DNA of 64,000 bases. Origin: Laspinema sp963821735 (GTDB taxonomy: Bacteria > Cyanobacteriota > Cyanobacteriia > Cyanobacteriales > Laspinemataceae). The notes under the pieces were generated by a model, which did no database searches, was not told the DNA's origin, and saw only the letters and a list, made by a program, of their open reading frames with translations. Below, piece by piece: positions 27,201 to 35,236 of this stretch. A program made the translations under genes and the position numbers. The stretch is taken from positions 62,001-126,000 of the forward strand of contig CAWGFK010000060.1 of assembly GCA_963821735.1 (NCBI GenBank), read 5' to 3'. The first letter of the stretch is position 1. Every line of letters begins with the position of its first letter.

Positions 27201-27328
27201 GCCAGTTTCGCGATTGGATGAATCTTTATTCATTGCAAAAACCCTATCAGATTCAAACTTGGGAAAATCGTCTCCAAACCCTGGAGGATTTATTAAGTTA
27301 CGGCGATCAATTTTTGTTGCAACGATAA
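24278..27328 (+). CDS. Glycosyl-hydrolase-like protein, GHL10 family (DUF187)
   Basis: About 1016 residues from ATG 24278, my preferred start; the frame is open further upstream, but that part runs through a dispersed repeat. A hydrophobic segment ending PVPGAIAQ looks like a signal peptide or anchor about 40-55 residues in. Next come an N-terminal domain, a Pro/Ala-rich linker (about residues 305-410) and, from about 545, the GHL10 barrel: PEIRAIWLDRGS, GINTVFFETINAGYPIYPS, GMELHAWVWTFAAGN, GVQLDYIRYPF, VDLVVPMTYAMDTN. The acidic residues in LDYIRYP and the WVW segment are typical of this glycosidase-like family. It is expected to be periplasmic or exported, probably acting on envelope polysaccharide; substrate unknown. 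Confidence 0.82.
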   Translation: MSDRRYHLGKSLRKVQLWLNPIIHSQGGEGLSIPNRGQWVMGAVVASLGLLTPVPGAIAQPTPGGTRIPETSLSQTTPETTPGRVPSQSLTENSALRLGVVRSPENEAQWEAIDARLRAAGLTYETLELDRLLEDAREANITVLLIPNISTWTVEQALALESLLSQGVHAIVSGPLGVNSATGIRHALTATLGGTWQGQLSQPTPMEPLYCRTEMLCSSNWIPREVNRIAIPGGILAPSGYNTEVMTTWGPAPGNPAVLISDRTTFFGWEWGNHADVEYDSAWLRAALLRKEVQRGPLVNRTVAGQETPPPPPPSSTAPNEAEQLREAEQQRRQGPEAPPASTPVPAPAPVPQAPARPSPGDTLPSFPPESSTPSQPSTVRVEEFGPQELDPAEETAPPGLMVEQGPLPIPSFQAIEMRQELENLLGRVESALITASVHAQGPQQAGAETEEEMTEKISVASASLDSVGEKQQTETGEAIAQIEQAFLPTSEAIATARSLLLEFPQLVQEQDYAGARAKWVEIRDLLWENYPTNGVLAQPEIRAIWLDRGSIVRAGSEQGLTRIFDNLAATGINTVFFETINAGYPIYPSEVAPQQNPLIGNWDPLAVAVKLAHDRGMELHAWVWTFAAGNQRHNVLLNLDPNYPGPVIAANPDWAGYTNQGQMIPRGQTKPFLDPANPEVRSYLLNLLEEIATRYDVDGVQLDYIRYPFQDPSAERSYGYGKVARQEFQNLTGVDPMTISPGDRDLWQQWTDFRVRQIDSFVSDASQLLRTLRSDLVLSVAVFPLNPHDRRNKIQQNWEEWARRGDVDLVVPMTYAMDTNRLEQLTQPWINQEDLGAALILPAIRLLDLPEIIAVDQIQALRNQSVGGYALFAAENLNPELNGIFQRTQGPSALGDRTPIPYREPFATAGARFAGLQREWQFLRDTEELSMREVDLTQFEEKGLQLTQALEALASEPSRPNLEQARSVLREFRGQFRDWMNLYSLQKPYQIQTWENRLQTLEDLLSYGDQFLLQR

Positions 27329-27421
27329 GCGGGGATCGCGGGGCTTTTATACCCAAGTCGGTTGGTAACAGTCGGTTTTCGCTCTTGACTCGGCCTGGGT
27401 CTGTTGAGCCCCACCGTTAAC

Positions 27422-27648
27422 GGGGGTGGGTTGTGATAGACTAGCCCTGTCAAGTTGTATTGATTTGTAGGGGCGCAATGCTTGCGCCCTATATGGGGCG
27501 CAAGCATTGCGCCCCTACAAGAAACCCTGATTTTTCGTCATCAAATTTACCCCCTTGACAGGGTTCGTTTTGATAGATCTAGCGCAACCGAATTCTGTAT
27601 TACTTCTTTCTATTAAGTATAGGGAAGAGTCTATCACAACCCACACCC
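27422..27648. repeat. 21-bp inverted repeats enclosing a MITE
   Basis: The left arm (27422-27442) reads GGGGGTGGGTTGTGATAGAC plus one base. The right arm (27628-27648), reverse-complemented, reads GGGTGTGGGTTGTGATAGAC plus one base, giving one mismatch. Each arm is also part of a local hairpin. A MITE (27441-27566) sits directly inside the left arm, so an older palindromic unit appears to have been split by it. Confidence 0.55.
27441..27566. mobile_element. MITE (CCCTGTCAAGG family), copy with degenerate left arm
   Basis: CTAGCCCTGTCAAG at the left and CCTTGACAGGGTT at the right bound the usual GTAGGGGCGCAATGCTTGCG palindrome. The left arm lacks about 25 bases of the AAATTGAATGACG segment. 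Flanking direct repeats are TTGTGATAGA (27431-27440) and TTTTGATAGA (27568-27577). Confidence 0.75.
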
Positions 27649-27666
27649 TTGAGGGTGTGGGTTTTT
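27640..27666 (+). terminator. Strong intrinsic terminator-like hairpin
   Basis: CCCACACCC (27640-27648) pairs with GGGTGTGGG (27653-27661) across TTGA and is followed by TTTTTG. It is 310 bases after the GHL10 gene, the only plus-strand gene it could serve; 27329-27962 otherwise holds only the MITE. Confidence 0.6.
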
Positions 27667-27962
27667 GTTATGTTCCTTCTGTAGACTGAAGGGGTTTTCA
27701 TCCTACAGACAGAGGATTTTATTGGGCAAAAACTCTAAGGTAGGGGAAGACTAAATAAATGTCAGCAATTCTGGGTTCATTGCTCTGGGATCAGTTGTGA
27801 ATAAACTTAATTTGATGCTCTTTTGAACATCAGGGGTTATCAGTCTGAGCAGAATCTTACCCGGTTTGGGGGATTTTGCGATGAGGTTAACCTTTTGAAG
27901 TTAGGGGAATTACCAGGGCGATCGCAGCTAGGAATTGTCGGTTAAAAACTTTGGAGAATTTT

Positions 27963-28739
27963 ATGCCAATTGGAGTCCGCGACGATGTAGCTTACATCGT
28001 TTTAAAAAAAATCAAGGAAAGCAGCCAAAATCAAAAACAGGCTCAAGTTAACTTGAATTTGAGGGATTTTTCTGAGCAAGCAGTCACCTCAAAAGAATTG
28101 ATGGACAATTTAGACTACTTGAATGAAAAAGCCTATATTAAGGCTCAGGTTAGTGGCAATTCTCAGGATGCCAATTCATCCTCTCCGATTATTTTGGAAC
28201 AAGCCATGTTAACCGATAAAGGTCGGCAAACCCTTGAAAAAATGGAGTCTCGTTCTCCTGGGGATGGGTTTGGGCGTCCCGGGACTCCCATTGCCAGTGA
28301 AAATGTGGGATTTCTGGAAAAGGTGATGCTGAAAGCGAACCTGAATGATATCTTTGATGCCCGGGATTTGACCGTGGTAGTGTATCGGGTAATGCGAGAT
28401 GTGATGACCACTGAAGCTGCCGATCGCGTAGGTGCAGAACTGCATACTGAAGCCCAGCCCACCGCCGATAAAACCCTGAACATGGAAGTGGCTGATTTGT
28501 GGAAAGATACGAATCCTTTTGTGGGATTTATCAGCCGGATCCGCCAGCCTTTAATTATTAAAGATGAGCGCTTTTTATTCCGGATTGCCCAAGAAGGCTC
28601 CATGCCGGAATTCACCGATGCCGAACGAGTGGTTAAAGCGGTATTTGCAGCCACCAAAGAGCAGCTTTCCAGTGAGCGAATTGCAGAAATTTCCCAATGG
28701 CTACCTGGTAAGGTGAAGCAACTCTGGAATCAAGCCTAA
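27963..28739 (+). CDS. DUF2267 domain-containing protein with winged-helix-like N-terminus
   Basis: 258 residues from ATG 27963, chosen because GGAG at 27953-27956 is well placed. Residues 1-95 look like a winged-helix unit (YIVLKKIKE..., SKELMDNLDYLNEKAYIK, AMLTDKGRQTLEKM). Residues about 110-255 are the DUF2267 domain, with DLTVVVYRVMRDVMTTEAADRV, ELWKDTNP-type VADLWKDTNPFVGF and VVKAVFAATKEQLS. DUF2267 is widespread in cyanobacteria and of unknown function; stress-related expression is reported for some family members, but I cannot show that here. It is monocistronic and followed by a very strong hairpin. Confidence 0.8.
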   Translation: MPIGVRDDVAYIVLKKIKESSQNQKQAQVNLNLRDFSEQAVTSKELMDNLDYLNEKAYIKAQVSGNSQDANSSSPIILEQAMLTDKGRQTLEKMESRSPGDGFGRPGTPIASENVGFLEKVMLKANLNDIFDARDLTVVVYRVMRDVMTTEAADRVGAELHTEAQPTADKTLNMEVADLWKDTNPFVGFISRIRQPLIIKDERFLFRIAQEGSMPEFTDAERVVKAVFAATKEQLSSERIAEISQWLPGKVKQLWNQA

Positions 28740-28769
28740 ATCTGATGATGATTAGGATAGGATAACCCA

Positions 28770-28818
28770 TTGAGGCGTAGTCTCCCCCCCTCAACCGGCA
28801 AGGGAGACTACGCCTCAA
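28770..28818 (+). terminator. 17-bp perfect stem terminator after the DUF2267 gene
   Basis: TTGAGGCGTAGTCTCCC (28770-28786) pairs fully with GGGAGACTACGCCTCAA (28802-28818), followed by ACTTTTTATT. Confidence 0.85.
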
Positions 28819-29178
28819 ACTTTTTATTGGCGATAGGCCGGTTGAACTCGGGTATCCTCTTCATGTAGCTTAGGAGAGAAGGGAAGTCTCTGCCTCAATT
28901 TTATTGAAGTCAGATTGCGAATTTTTAAGAAACTTGACAAAACTGGGAAAATCCTTAGAGGGCGATCGCTCTGGGGCCGGAAAATTTAGGAAAGAAGGGA
29001 AGGCGAGTAATCCGCAAATCATGCCGCAACCCTTTGATAGGAAGGGTTTTTAGTGATTCCTATCACTCCGGCTTACCGATCGCGATCGCGCCGTTACACC
29101 AAAAACATCACACCCGTCAAGGGGAAAAACACATAAATTAGAAAAGTAAGGAACTGTAATTTAACCGTGATTATACTT
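28819..29178. other. Intergenic region with one small hairpin
   Basis: No gene is visible. AACCCTT (29028-29034) and AAGGGTT (29042-29048) form a 7-bp stem ending in TTTT. Two overlapping HIP1-like CGATCGCGATCGCG bases lie near 29090. Confidence 0.4.
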
Positions 29179-29379
29179 ATGTCCGCCTCTAATCGGTCAT
29201 CAGAATCTACCATAGGCGAACTGACGGAAAAAATTCTCAACTCTCGTCGAATTAGCCGTCAAGATCAATCCCAATTGATGCGCCTCCTCTGTGCCAGTTA
29301 TCTGGGAGAACGAGAACAAGACTTAGTTGATAAAATTTATCAAGGATTGCATATGGGATTAATCAAAGTTGTGGATTGA
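29179..29379 (+). CDS. Small conserved cyanobacterial protein, 66 residues
   Basis: I start it at ATG 29179 (MSASNRSSESTIGELTEKILNSRR); a GTG four codons upstream is also in frame. The pattern of a short polar start, ELTEKIL..RRISRQDQ..LM..L, then E..LVDKIY.GL..GLIKVVD at the end, matches a small protein family I have seen repeatedly in filamentous cyanobacteria, without an assigned function. It is predicted to be two helices with a short C-terminal strand and is soluble. No operon partner is nearby; about 1.1 kb of repeat-bearing sequence follows. Confidence 0.65.
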   Translation: MSASNRSSESTIGELTEKILNSRRISRQDQSQLMRLLCASYLGEREQDLVDKIYQGLHMGLIKVVD

Positions 29380-29701
29380 GAAATCAGCCTCTGGACTGAT
29401 CATTATTCAAGAATTCACTGGGCTTTTTTCCTTTATATTTAAACCGACTGCTGATAGAAATTGTCAGATGACAATCTGTTCAACACTCAATCAAGCACTC
29501 AGATTCGGTCACGACTGTTGCAATAGCAGGGTTCTTGACTCGGGTCAGTTTCTCTCTACATTTTATTTACACTTATTCCAGAACTCTCTTAAACCCCCCT
29601 GTTTGTCCCTAGGGCTATTTCATTGTCAAATTTTCCTGACCCCGTAAGCTTTACATTCCAAGGTTTTTCGGCCTGATTTCCTAAGTTAAAACTAAAAAAT
29701 A

Positions 29702-29948
29702 GAAACCACCCCGTCCCTTCGGGACACCCCTCCAGAGGAGGGGAATCTGCCCCAAAATTCCCCTCCCGTGGAGGGGTGCCCCGCAGGGGCGGGGTGGTAA
29801 ATTCCCCTCCCGTGGAGAGGTGCCCCGCAGGGGCGGGGTGGTAAATTCCCCTCCCGTGGAGGGCCCGCAGGGGCGGTGCCCCGCAGGGGCGGGGTGGTAA
29901 ATTCCCCTCCCGTGGAGGGGTGCCCCGCAGGGGCGGGGTGGTAAATTC
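29702..29948. repeat. Tandem array of a 44-bp GC-rich palindromic unit
   Basis: Units of AATTCCCCTCCCGTGGAGGG followed by GTGCCCCGCAGGGGCGGGGT recur at about 44-bp spacing, with one unit carrying an internal duplication of CCGCAGGGGCGG. The array is preceded by a divergent inverted half (ACCACCCCGTCCCTTCGGGA). Confidence 0.85.
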
Positions 29949-30011
29949 TAGCTAGTAATCAAGTATTGAGCTATGCTTCTTTACTCAAAAGTATATGTCT
30001 CTTCCAAATCA

Positions 30012-30060
30012 AGAAACCACCCCGTCCCTTCGGGACACCCCTCCACGGGAGGGGAATCTG
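30012..30060. repeat. Inverted single copy of the same palindromic family
   Basis: ACCACCCCGTCCCTTCGGGA and CCCCTCCACGGGAGGGG repeat the first part of the array at 29702, in the orientation facing back to it. Confidence 0.75.
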
Positions 30061-30526
30061 CCTGTATCCCCCGCCAGATAGAGTTTACGAACAAGCAAAA
30101 AAGTAATTTGGCGTTGAGAATGAAACAGTCCTACCTCTTTGTCACCGATTCTTGATGTGGGGCAACTTTTCCAGAGACAATTTGACATTTTGTCACAGCT
30201 TCTTGATATCGAAAAACTCGGACCGCACCCTCGTTACCCTTCCCCAGGTTCAGCGGAAGGTGTAAATTGAGGTCAGAAATTGCTGACAGGGACAAGATTT
30301 TTATCCATCAGAAGGATTACCCCCAGTTCCTTGGGAAACTGTGGTGGCAATAGCAGAGGCAGGTTCAGCGATAGAACCCAACGGCGTCTGAAAATTTGGG
30401 GGTTGGTTTATTAAATAATCCTGCGTTTAATTTCAATTTATTTCGTTTCGGATTCCTTCGTCATTTCTGCTCCAAACTATCCTAAACTAGAAAAGATCCT
30501 CGTTTAATAACATTTGAGGCTCGGTT

Positions 30527-31105
30527 ATGGCATATATGTGTAACCTGGGTAACGGCCAGCAGGTTTTTGTTTACAATCAGGACAATCAAACGATTGTGAC
30601 CCTTAGTGGGACTCTTCCGGGTCAACAGCAACAATCAAGTAGCGGATTTTCCACAGGAAAATGGACCGCCCTCCCGATTTTATATCGCAATGCCGGGGGT
30701 TTCATTTTGCGAATAGAAAGCGATCGCGGTCCGCATTATGTGCAGTTGCAAGGGTCTTCTATGAGTGCAGTCGGTACAACCCCGAATTTCGAGAATGCCG
30801 AAGTGATACCGATGCAAACCGCAGAACCCCCCCCAGCGGCGACAATGGAACCCATGAAACCCATGAAACCCATGACACCAATGGAACCCATGAAACCCAT
30901 GAAACCCATGAAAATGGGGGATATGGAAATGCGAATGAATCCGATGGAAATGCGGATGGGAAATATGGGAATGAGTATGGGAGAATCCACCCCGAGTAAG
31001 GGAGAATCCACCCCATCTTACCGGCAAAATTTCTGTCCCCAATGCGGTGCGCCGGTGAAAGAAAATGACCGTTTTTGTGCGAATTGCGGTCATCGTTTAT
31101 CCTAA
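30527..31105 (+). CDS. Zinc-ribbon protein with Met/Pro/Lys-rich repeat linker
   Basis: 192 residues from ATG 30527. Residues 1-95 are a beta-rich domain I cannot name (QVFVYNQDNQTIVTLSGTL, GGFILRIESDRGPHYVQLQ). Residues about 105-130 are built of repeated MEPMKPMKP units encoded by a 9-bp DNA repeat, followed by a Met/Gly/Asn stretch. The C-terminus is a zinc ribbon, CPQCGAPVKENDRFCANCGHRL, with two CxxC pairs. The methionine-rich centre could bind copper or silver or simply be low complexity; that is speculation. It lies 63 bases upstream of the transglutaminase gene on the same strand and may be co-transcribed with it. Confidence 0.75.
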   Translation: MAYMCNLGNGQQVFVYNQDNQTIVTLSGTLPGQQQQSSSGFSTGKWTALPILYRNAGGFILRIESDRGPHYVQLQGSSMSAVGTTPNFENAEVIPMQTAEPPPAATMEPMKPMKPMTPMEPMKPMKPMKMGDMEMRMNPMEMRMGNMGMSMGESTPSKGESTPSYRQNFCPQCGAPVKENDRFCANCGHRLS

Positions 31106-31168
31106 GCGATCGCCCGATTAATTCCCCCCACTTTTTCTTCCCACTGCACTCTCCCTGTGTCACCCTCA

Positions 31169-34100
31169 ATGTCTGTTAAAGTTGCCCTCAACCATCAAAC
31201 CCTCTACCGTTTTGATCGCCCTGCGGTTTTGGGTCCCCATGTCATCCGCTTGCGTCCCTCTCCCCATTGCCGCACCCCCATTCAGAGTTATGCCTTAAAC
31301 ATCACCCCACAGAATCATTCCCTGTATTGGCGACAAGGGGTTTTTGGTGATTTTATGGCCCGAGTTAACTTCCCTGAAATGAGTAGTCATCTCCAGATTC
31401 AGGTGGATTTAATCGCGGAACTCCATCCCATCAATCCCTTTGATTTCTTAGTCGAACAGTACGCCAGTTCCTACCCCTTTACCTACGACGAACAACTCGC
31501 CACTGAACTGCAACCCTGTTTACAAATTCAAGAATCCGGACCCTTATTAACCGAATGGGTGAATCAACTAGAAAACGCCAACCCATTCATCACCACCTTT
31601 ATTGGTAACCTCAGTCAAAAACTCCAACAGGATATCGCCTATACCGTCCGCTTTGAACCGGGAATTCAAACCTGTGAAGAAACCCTCTCCAAACGCCTCG
31701 GTTCCTGTCGCGATACCGCTTGGTTATTAGTCCAAATTCTGCGGCATTGTGGATTGGCGGCGCGATTTGTCTCCGGCTATTTAATCCAACTCAAACCCGA
31801 CGAAATCCCCTTAGAAGGTCCTCCAGGACCGGAGGCAGATAAAGCCGATTTGCACGCTTGGGCGGAAGTCTATCTACCGGGGGCCGGATGGATTGGACTC
31901 GACCCCACCTCGGGAATTCTCACTGCTGAGGGACATATTCCCCTCGCTGCGGCGGCTGACCCCAAAAATGCCGAACCCGTCACCGGCTCAATTGGTCCTT
32001 GTGAGAGCGACTTAAGCTATTCCGTCACGGTAACCCGGATGGAAGAACAACCGAGGGTAACTCAACCTTATACAGCAGAACAATGGCAAGCCATCACCCA
32101 GTTAGGTGAGGCAGTCGAGGCCCAGTTACAAGCAGCCGATGTGCGATTAACAATGGGGGGAGAACCCACCTTTGTTTCCCTGGACGATCGCGAGTCGGCA
32201 CAATGGCACACCGGCGCACTCGGGGCCGAAAAACGCCAGTTAGCCCGGGTGTTACTCTGCCAATTACGCCAACGCTTCGCCCCCGGGGGACTCTTGCATG
32301 AGGGTCAAGGCAAATGGTATCCCGGAGAACCCTTACCCCGCTGGGCATTAGGCTGTTATTGGCGCAAGGATGGCGTCCCAATTTGGCGCAGTCCCCTTCC
32401 GGAAACCGGGGATACAAATTATACGAACAAAGATGCTAAAATTTTCATCACCGCAGTCGCCCAACGGCTAGGGGTGGATGCGAACTCGGTCATCGCTGCT
32501 TATGACAAAAATCCGGAAAAAGACCTCTGTGCCTACGTTTTGCCCTTAACTTGGACAAAAACAGAGAGAATAGAGGGCTGGGTCACTTGTCCTTGGCATC
32601 CTCCCGGCGATCGCCTCTCGTTAATTGCCGGAGATTCTCCTGCCGGGTTTCGCTTACCCCTAAGTGCGATGGATTGGGCAGCGGAGGAAGAACTGCAAAC
32701 CGAAGCCGAAATCAATCCCGAGGACAGTTTTCACCCGTTTGAGGATATTTTAGCCCGAGTTCGCAGTCGGGTAGGTGAGAAGCCTCACGGGGTGGATACC
32801 CCTAACAGCGTTAAAGTCGCCTTATGCGTAGAAGTGCGAAAGGGTAACTTGTACTGTTTCATGCCGCCAATTAGTGCCGCAGAAAACTACCTCGATGCGA
32901 TCGCCTCCATCGAAGATGCTGCCACCGAAACCGGCTATGCCATCCAGATTGAAGGCTTTACCCCACCGCGCGATCGGCGTCTGCAAGGCTTCCAAATCAC
33001 CCCGGATCCCGGCGTTATCGAGGTCAACCTGCATCCTGCCGCCCATTGGCAAGAATTGGTAGAAACCACAACCTGCCTCTACGAAGAAGCCCGACTCAGC
33101 AGCCTAGATACAGAAAAATACACCAAAGATGGACTCCGCATCGGCACCGGAGGCGGCTCTCACATCACCTTGGGCGGTCCTAGCCTAGAGGAAAGTCCCT
33201 TACTCCGTCGTCCCGACTTGCTGCGGAGTTTAATCACCTACTGGCAGCATCATCCCAGCTTATCTTACCTGTTTTCCGGCTTATTTATCGGGGCCACCAG
33301 CCAATCCCCGAGAGTCGATGAAGGGCGGTATGAAAATTTATATGAACTAGAAATCGCCCTGGCACATTTACTCCCCAAAACCGAAATTCCCCCCCACGTC
33401 ATCGATCGCCTATTACGAAACCTCCTGATCGATGTCACCGGCAACACTCATCGCAGTGAGTTTTGTGTGGATAAACTGTACCCGGTGGAAAATTGGAAAA
33501 ATCAACTGGGATTGCTGGAACTCCGGGGCTTTGAAATGCCCCCTCATCCTCACATGGCACTGGTCCTGGGATTACTGATTCGCGCCCTGGTTGCCCGCTT
33601 TTGGGAACAACCCTACAGCGGAAATTTGGTGCGGTGGGGAACGATTTTACACGATCGCTTCTTATTGCCGTATTACATTGCGGTAGATTTTCGGGATATC
33701 CTGCGGGAGTTAACCGATCGCGGTTATCCCTTTGAGTGGGAATGGTTTGAGCCATTTTTAGAGTTTCGGTTTCCGCGATATGGGGCGATCGTCCGTGAGG
33801 GAGTCGAACTGGAACTGCGACGGGCGATCGAACCCTGGTATGTGTTAGGAGAAGAAGCCACAACCACAGGCACAGCAAGGTATGTAGACTCATCAATGGA
33901 GCGCATCCAGGTTCTGCTGAGGAATGCCACACCCGGGCGGCATAGTGTCACCTGTAACGGCTATCCCGTGCCATTGCAAGGGACGGATACAGCAGGAGAA
34001 TGTGTGGCAGGAGTGCGATATCGCGCCCGCCAAGTAGCAGCAGGATTACATCCGGCGATCGACCCTCATGTTCCCTTAGTCTTTGATATTGTGGATACCT

Positions 34101-34309
34101 GGCAGGGGCGATCGCTCGGAGGCTGTACTTACTACGCCGAACATCCAGGGGGTGTAGAGTGGAACAGCTTCCCTCTCAACTCCCGGGAAGCGCATAGCCG
34201 ACTCATTACGCGCTTTGTTCCCTTGGGACATACTCCGGGGGAGATTGAGTTGCGATCGGTTTTACCCAGTCGGGAATATCCTCTCACTTTGGATTTGCGG
34301 AGGGTATAG
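31169..34309 (+). CDS. Transglutaminase-like / DUF2126 protein
   Basis: About 1046 residues from ATG 31169; a GTG four codons earlier is possible. The N-terminal 290 residues carry a bacterial transglutaminase-like fold: catalytic-type Cys in RLGSCRDTAWLLVQILRHCG, His in DLHAWAEVYLPGAGW and Asp in IGLDPTSG. The remaining 750 residues match the long DUF2126 region, with LTMGGEPTFVS, GGGSHITLGG, NTHRSEFCVDKL and LRGFEMPPHP. This two-part architecture is common in proteobacteria and cyanobacteria and is often encoded with other transglutaminase and circularly permuted ATP-grasp proteins; those partners are absent here. It is presumed cytoplasmic; function unknown, perhaps peptide processing. Confidence 0.88.
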   Translation: MSVKVALNHQTLYRFDRPAVLGPHVIRLRPSPHCRTPIQSYALNITPQNHSLYWRQGVFGDFMARVNFPEMSSHLQIQVDLIAELHPINPFDFLVEQYASSYPFTYDEQLATELQPCLQIQESGPLLTEWVNQLENANPFITTFIGNLSQKLQQDIAYTVRFEPGIQTCEETLSKRLGSCRDTAWLLVQILRHCGLAARFVSGYLIQLKPDEIPLEGPPGPEADKADLHAWAEVYLPGAGWIGLDPTSGILTAEGHIPLAAAADPKNAEPVTGSIGPCESDLSYSVTVTRMEEQPRVTQPYTAEQWQAITQLGEAVEAQLQAADVRLTMGGEPTFVSLDDRESAQWHTGALGAEKRQLARVLLCQLRQRFAPGGLLHEGQGKWYPGEPLPRWALGCYWRKDGVPIWRSPLPETGDTNYTNKDAKIFITAVAQRLGVDANSVIAAYDKNPEKDLCAYVLPLTWTKTERIEGWVTCPWHPPGDRLSLIAGDSPAGFRLPLSAMDWAAEEELQTEAEINPEDSFHPFEDILARVRSRVGEKPHGVDTPNSVKVALCVEVRKGNLYCFMPPISAAENYLDAIASIEDAATETGYAIQIEGFTPPRDRRLQGFQITPDPGVIEVNLHPAAHWQELVETTTCLYEEARLSSLDTEKYTKDGLRIGTGGGSHITLGGPSLEESPLLRRPDLLRSLITYWQHHPSLSYLFSGLFIGATSQSPRVDEGRYENLYELEIALAHLLPKTEIPPHVIDRLLRNLLIDVTGNTHRSEFCVDKLYPVENWKNQLGLLELRGFEMPPHPHMALVLGLLIRALVARFWEQPYSGNLVRWGTILHDRFLLPYYIAVDFRDILRELTDRGYPFEWEWFEPFLEFRFPRYGAIVREGVELELRRAIEPWYVLGEEATTTGTARYVDSSMERIQVLLRNATPGRHSVTCNGYPVPLQGTDTAGECVAGVRYRARQVAAGLHPAIDPHVPLVFDIVDTWQGRSLGGCTYYAEHPGGVEWNSFPLNSREAHSRLITRFVPLGHTPGEIELRSVLPSREYPLTLDLRRV

Positions 34310-34337
34310 GAAGGGACTGGGGTGACGCGGGGGACCC

Positions 34338-34432
34338 TTACAAGAGTAGGTTTTTTACGTTCATGGAGATTTACCTAAGAGTAAGGGGACTTCCGGTTCC
34401 CTCCCCTTGGCAAGGGGAGGGTTAGGGTGGGG
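34338..34432 (+). repeat. Dispersed repeat family 2, copy C
   Basis: CTTACAAGAGTAGGTTTTTT, a spacer, then the palindrome CCTCCCCTTGGCAAGGGGAGG and GGTTAGGGTGGGGT, as at 23700-23782. Confidence 0.7.
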
Positions 34433-34561
34433 TCCACCCAGTTCGCAAAAACACCACTCTTGATACTCGGATTTGCGATGGAACCCTGACTAGGTAAAGG
34501 ATTAAACCTCATTTCCCCAGTCTGATATCTCTGAAAATCCGTTACCAAACCCCCTCAAGTA

Positions 34562-35236
34562 TTACAAATTACTATCTCCTAAATGCTCTTCTAACTGATC
34601 CGTCCTCACTTCAGTCAGCCGAATTTGACAGATATTAAAGCCAGCATTTCCCCCACCACTGCGCTCAAACTCACAGAGAGCATCGCGATATTTAATCCAA
34701 TCCAATTGTGCTGTTCTTAACTGCTCTTTGTGAGTACCTGAAAGTTCCCGCATCACCTGCTGATAGACAGCATTGAGGCGGTTATCAACCGCTTGATAAC
34801 TTTGTCCTAGTGCCGGGGGAATTTGTCCCCGACGATACTGATAAAGCTCAGAGTTTCTGATTTCCGTTAAATTCGCTAAACAGCCCGATCGCAGCATCGG
34901 TTGCATCGAACCCCCTTCGGCGAAACTGCTGTAAAAGCTGCATTCAGAATCGCGAAAGGTAATCCAAGCTCGTTGTGCTGTTACTAATTTTTGCCGCCTG
35001 CTATTAGACAGTTGCGGGATGAGCCCTTGATAAATTTGATTGAGTTCGCGATCGGTTGCTTCCCACCGTTGTCCCGCACAAGCATTCATTTCAGCTTGAC
35101 TTTGGGGATTGTTGCAATTGAGTCGGGGTTGAGCCACTGTACTGGGTTGATTCCATCCAGGAGCGATCGCCATCAATCCCACCAGTCCCAATCCTCCCAA
35201 CCTCCGCCAAATTTGATTCAGAGTTATCGCTTTCAT
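34562..35236 (-). CDS. Exported protein with two LprI-like (DUF1311) domains
   Basis: 224 residues. The N-terminus (RRLGGLGLVGLMAIAPGW followed by a polar stretch and TVAQP) is a signal peptide. Two tandem LprI-type units follow. The first holds LNCNNPQSQAEMNACAGQRWEATDRELNQIYQGL and AQRAWITFRDSECSFYS; the second holds SYQAVDNRLNAVYQQVMRELS and AQLDWIKYRDALCEFE. Cysteines are paired as expected for a disulfide-stabilised periplasmic domain. LprI-family proteins can inhibit lysozyme; whether this one does is inference. The gene is convergent with the transglutaminase gene. Confidence 0.85.
   Translation of the reverse strand: MKAITLNQIWRRLGGLGLVGLMAIAPGWNQPSTVAQPRLNCNNPQSQAEMNACAGQRWEATDRELNQIYQGLIPQLSNSRRQKLVTAQRAWITFRDSECSFYSSFAEGGSMQPMLRSGCLANLTEIRNSELYQYRRGQIPPALGQSYQAVDNRLNAVYQQVMRELSGTHKEQLRTAQLDWIKYRDALCEFERSGGGNAGFNICQIRLTEVRTDQLEEHLGDSNL

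Larger units (their letters stand above)
29380..30526. other. 1.1-kb gene-free region with GC palindrome array
   Basis: No credible coding region is seen. The block 29702-29948 is a tandem palindrome array and 30012-30060 an inverted single copy. The rest is AT-rich, without recognisable RNA genes or a clear promoter. Confidence 0.5.

Noticed and set aside
29369..29647. 92-codon plus-strand frame after the small conserved protein
   Set aside because: No ribosome-binding site, AT-rich low-information sequence, no recognised family.
29702..29948. CRISPR array
   Set aside because: Units are palindromic and directly tandem, without unique spacers of constant length; no cas genes in the window.
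30661..31169. Overlapping frames with His/Thr/Glu repeats or Trp/Ser/Val repeats at the Met-rich gene
   Set aside because: They are other-frame readings of the 9-bp repeat; only the zinc-ribbon frame has conserved features.
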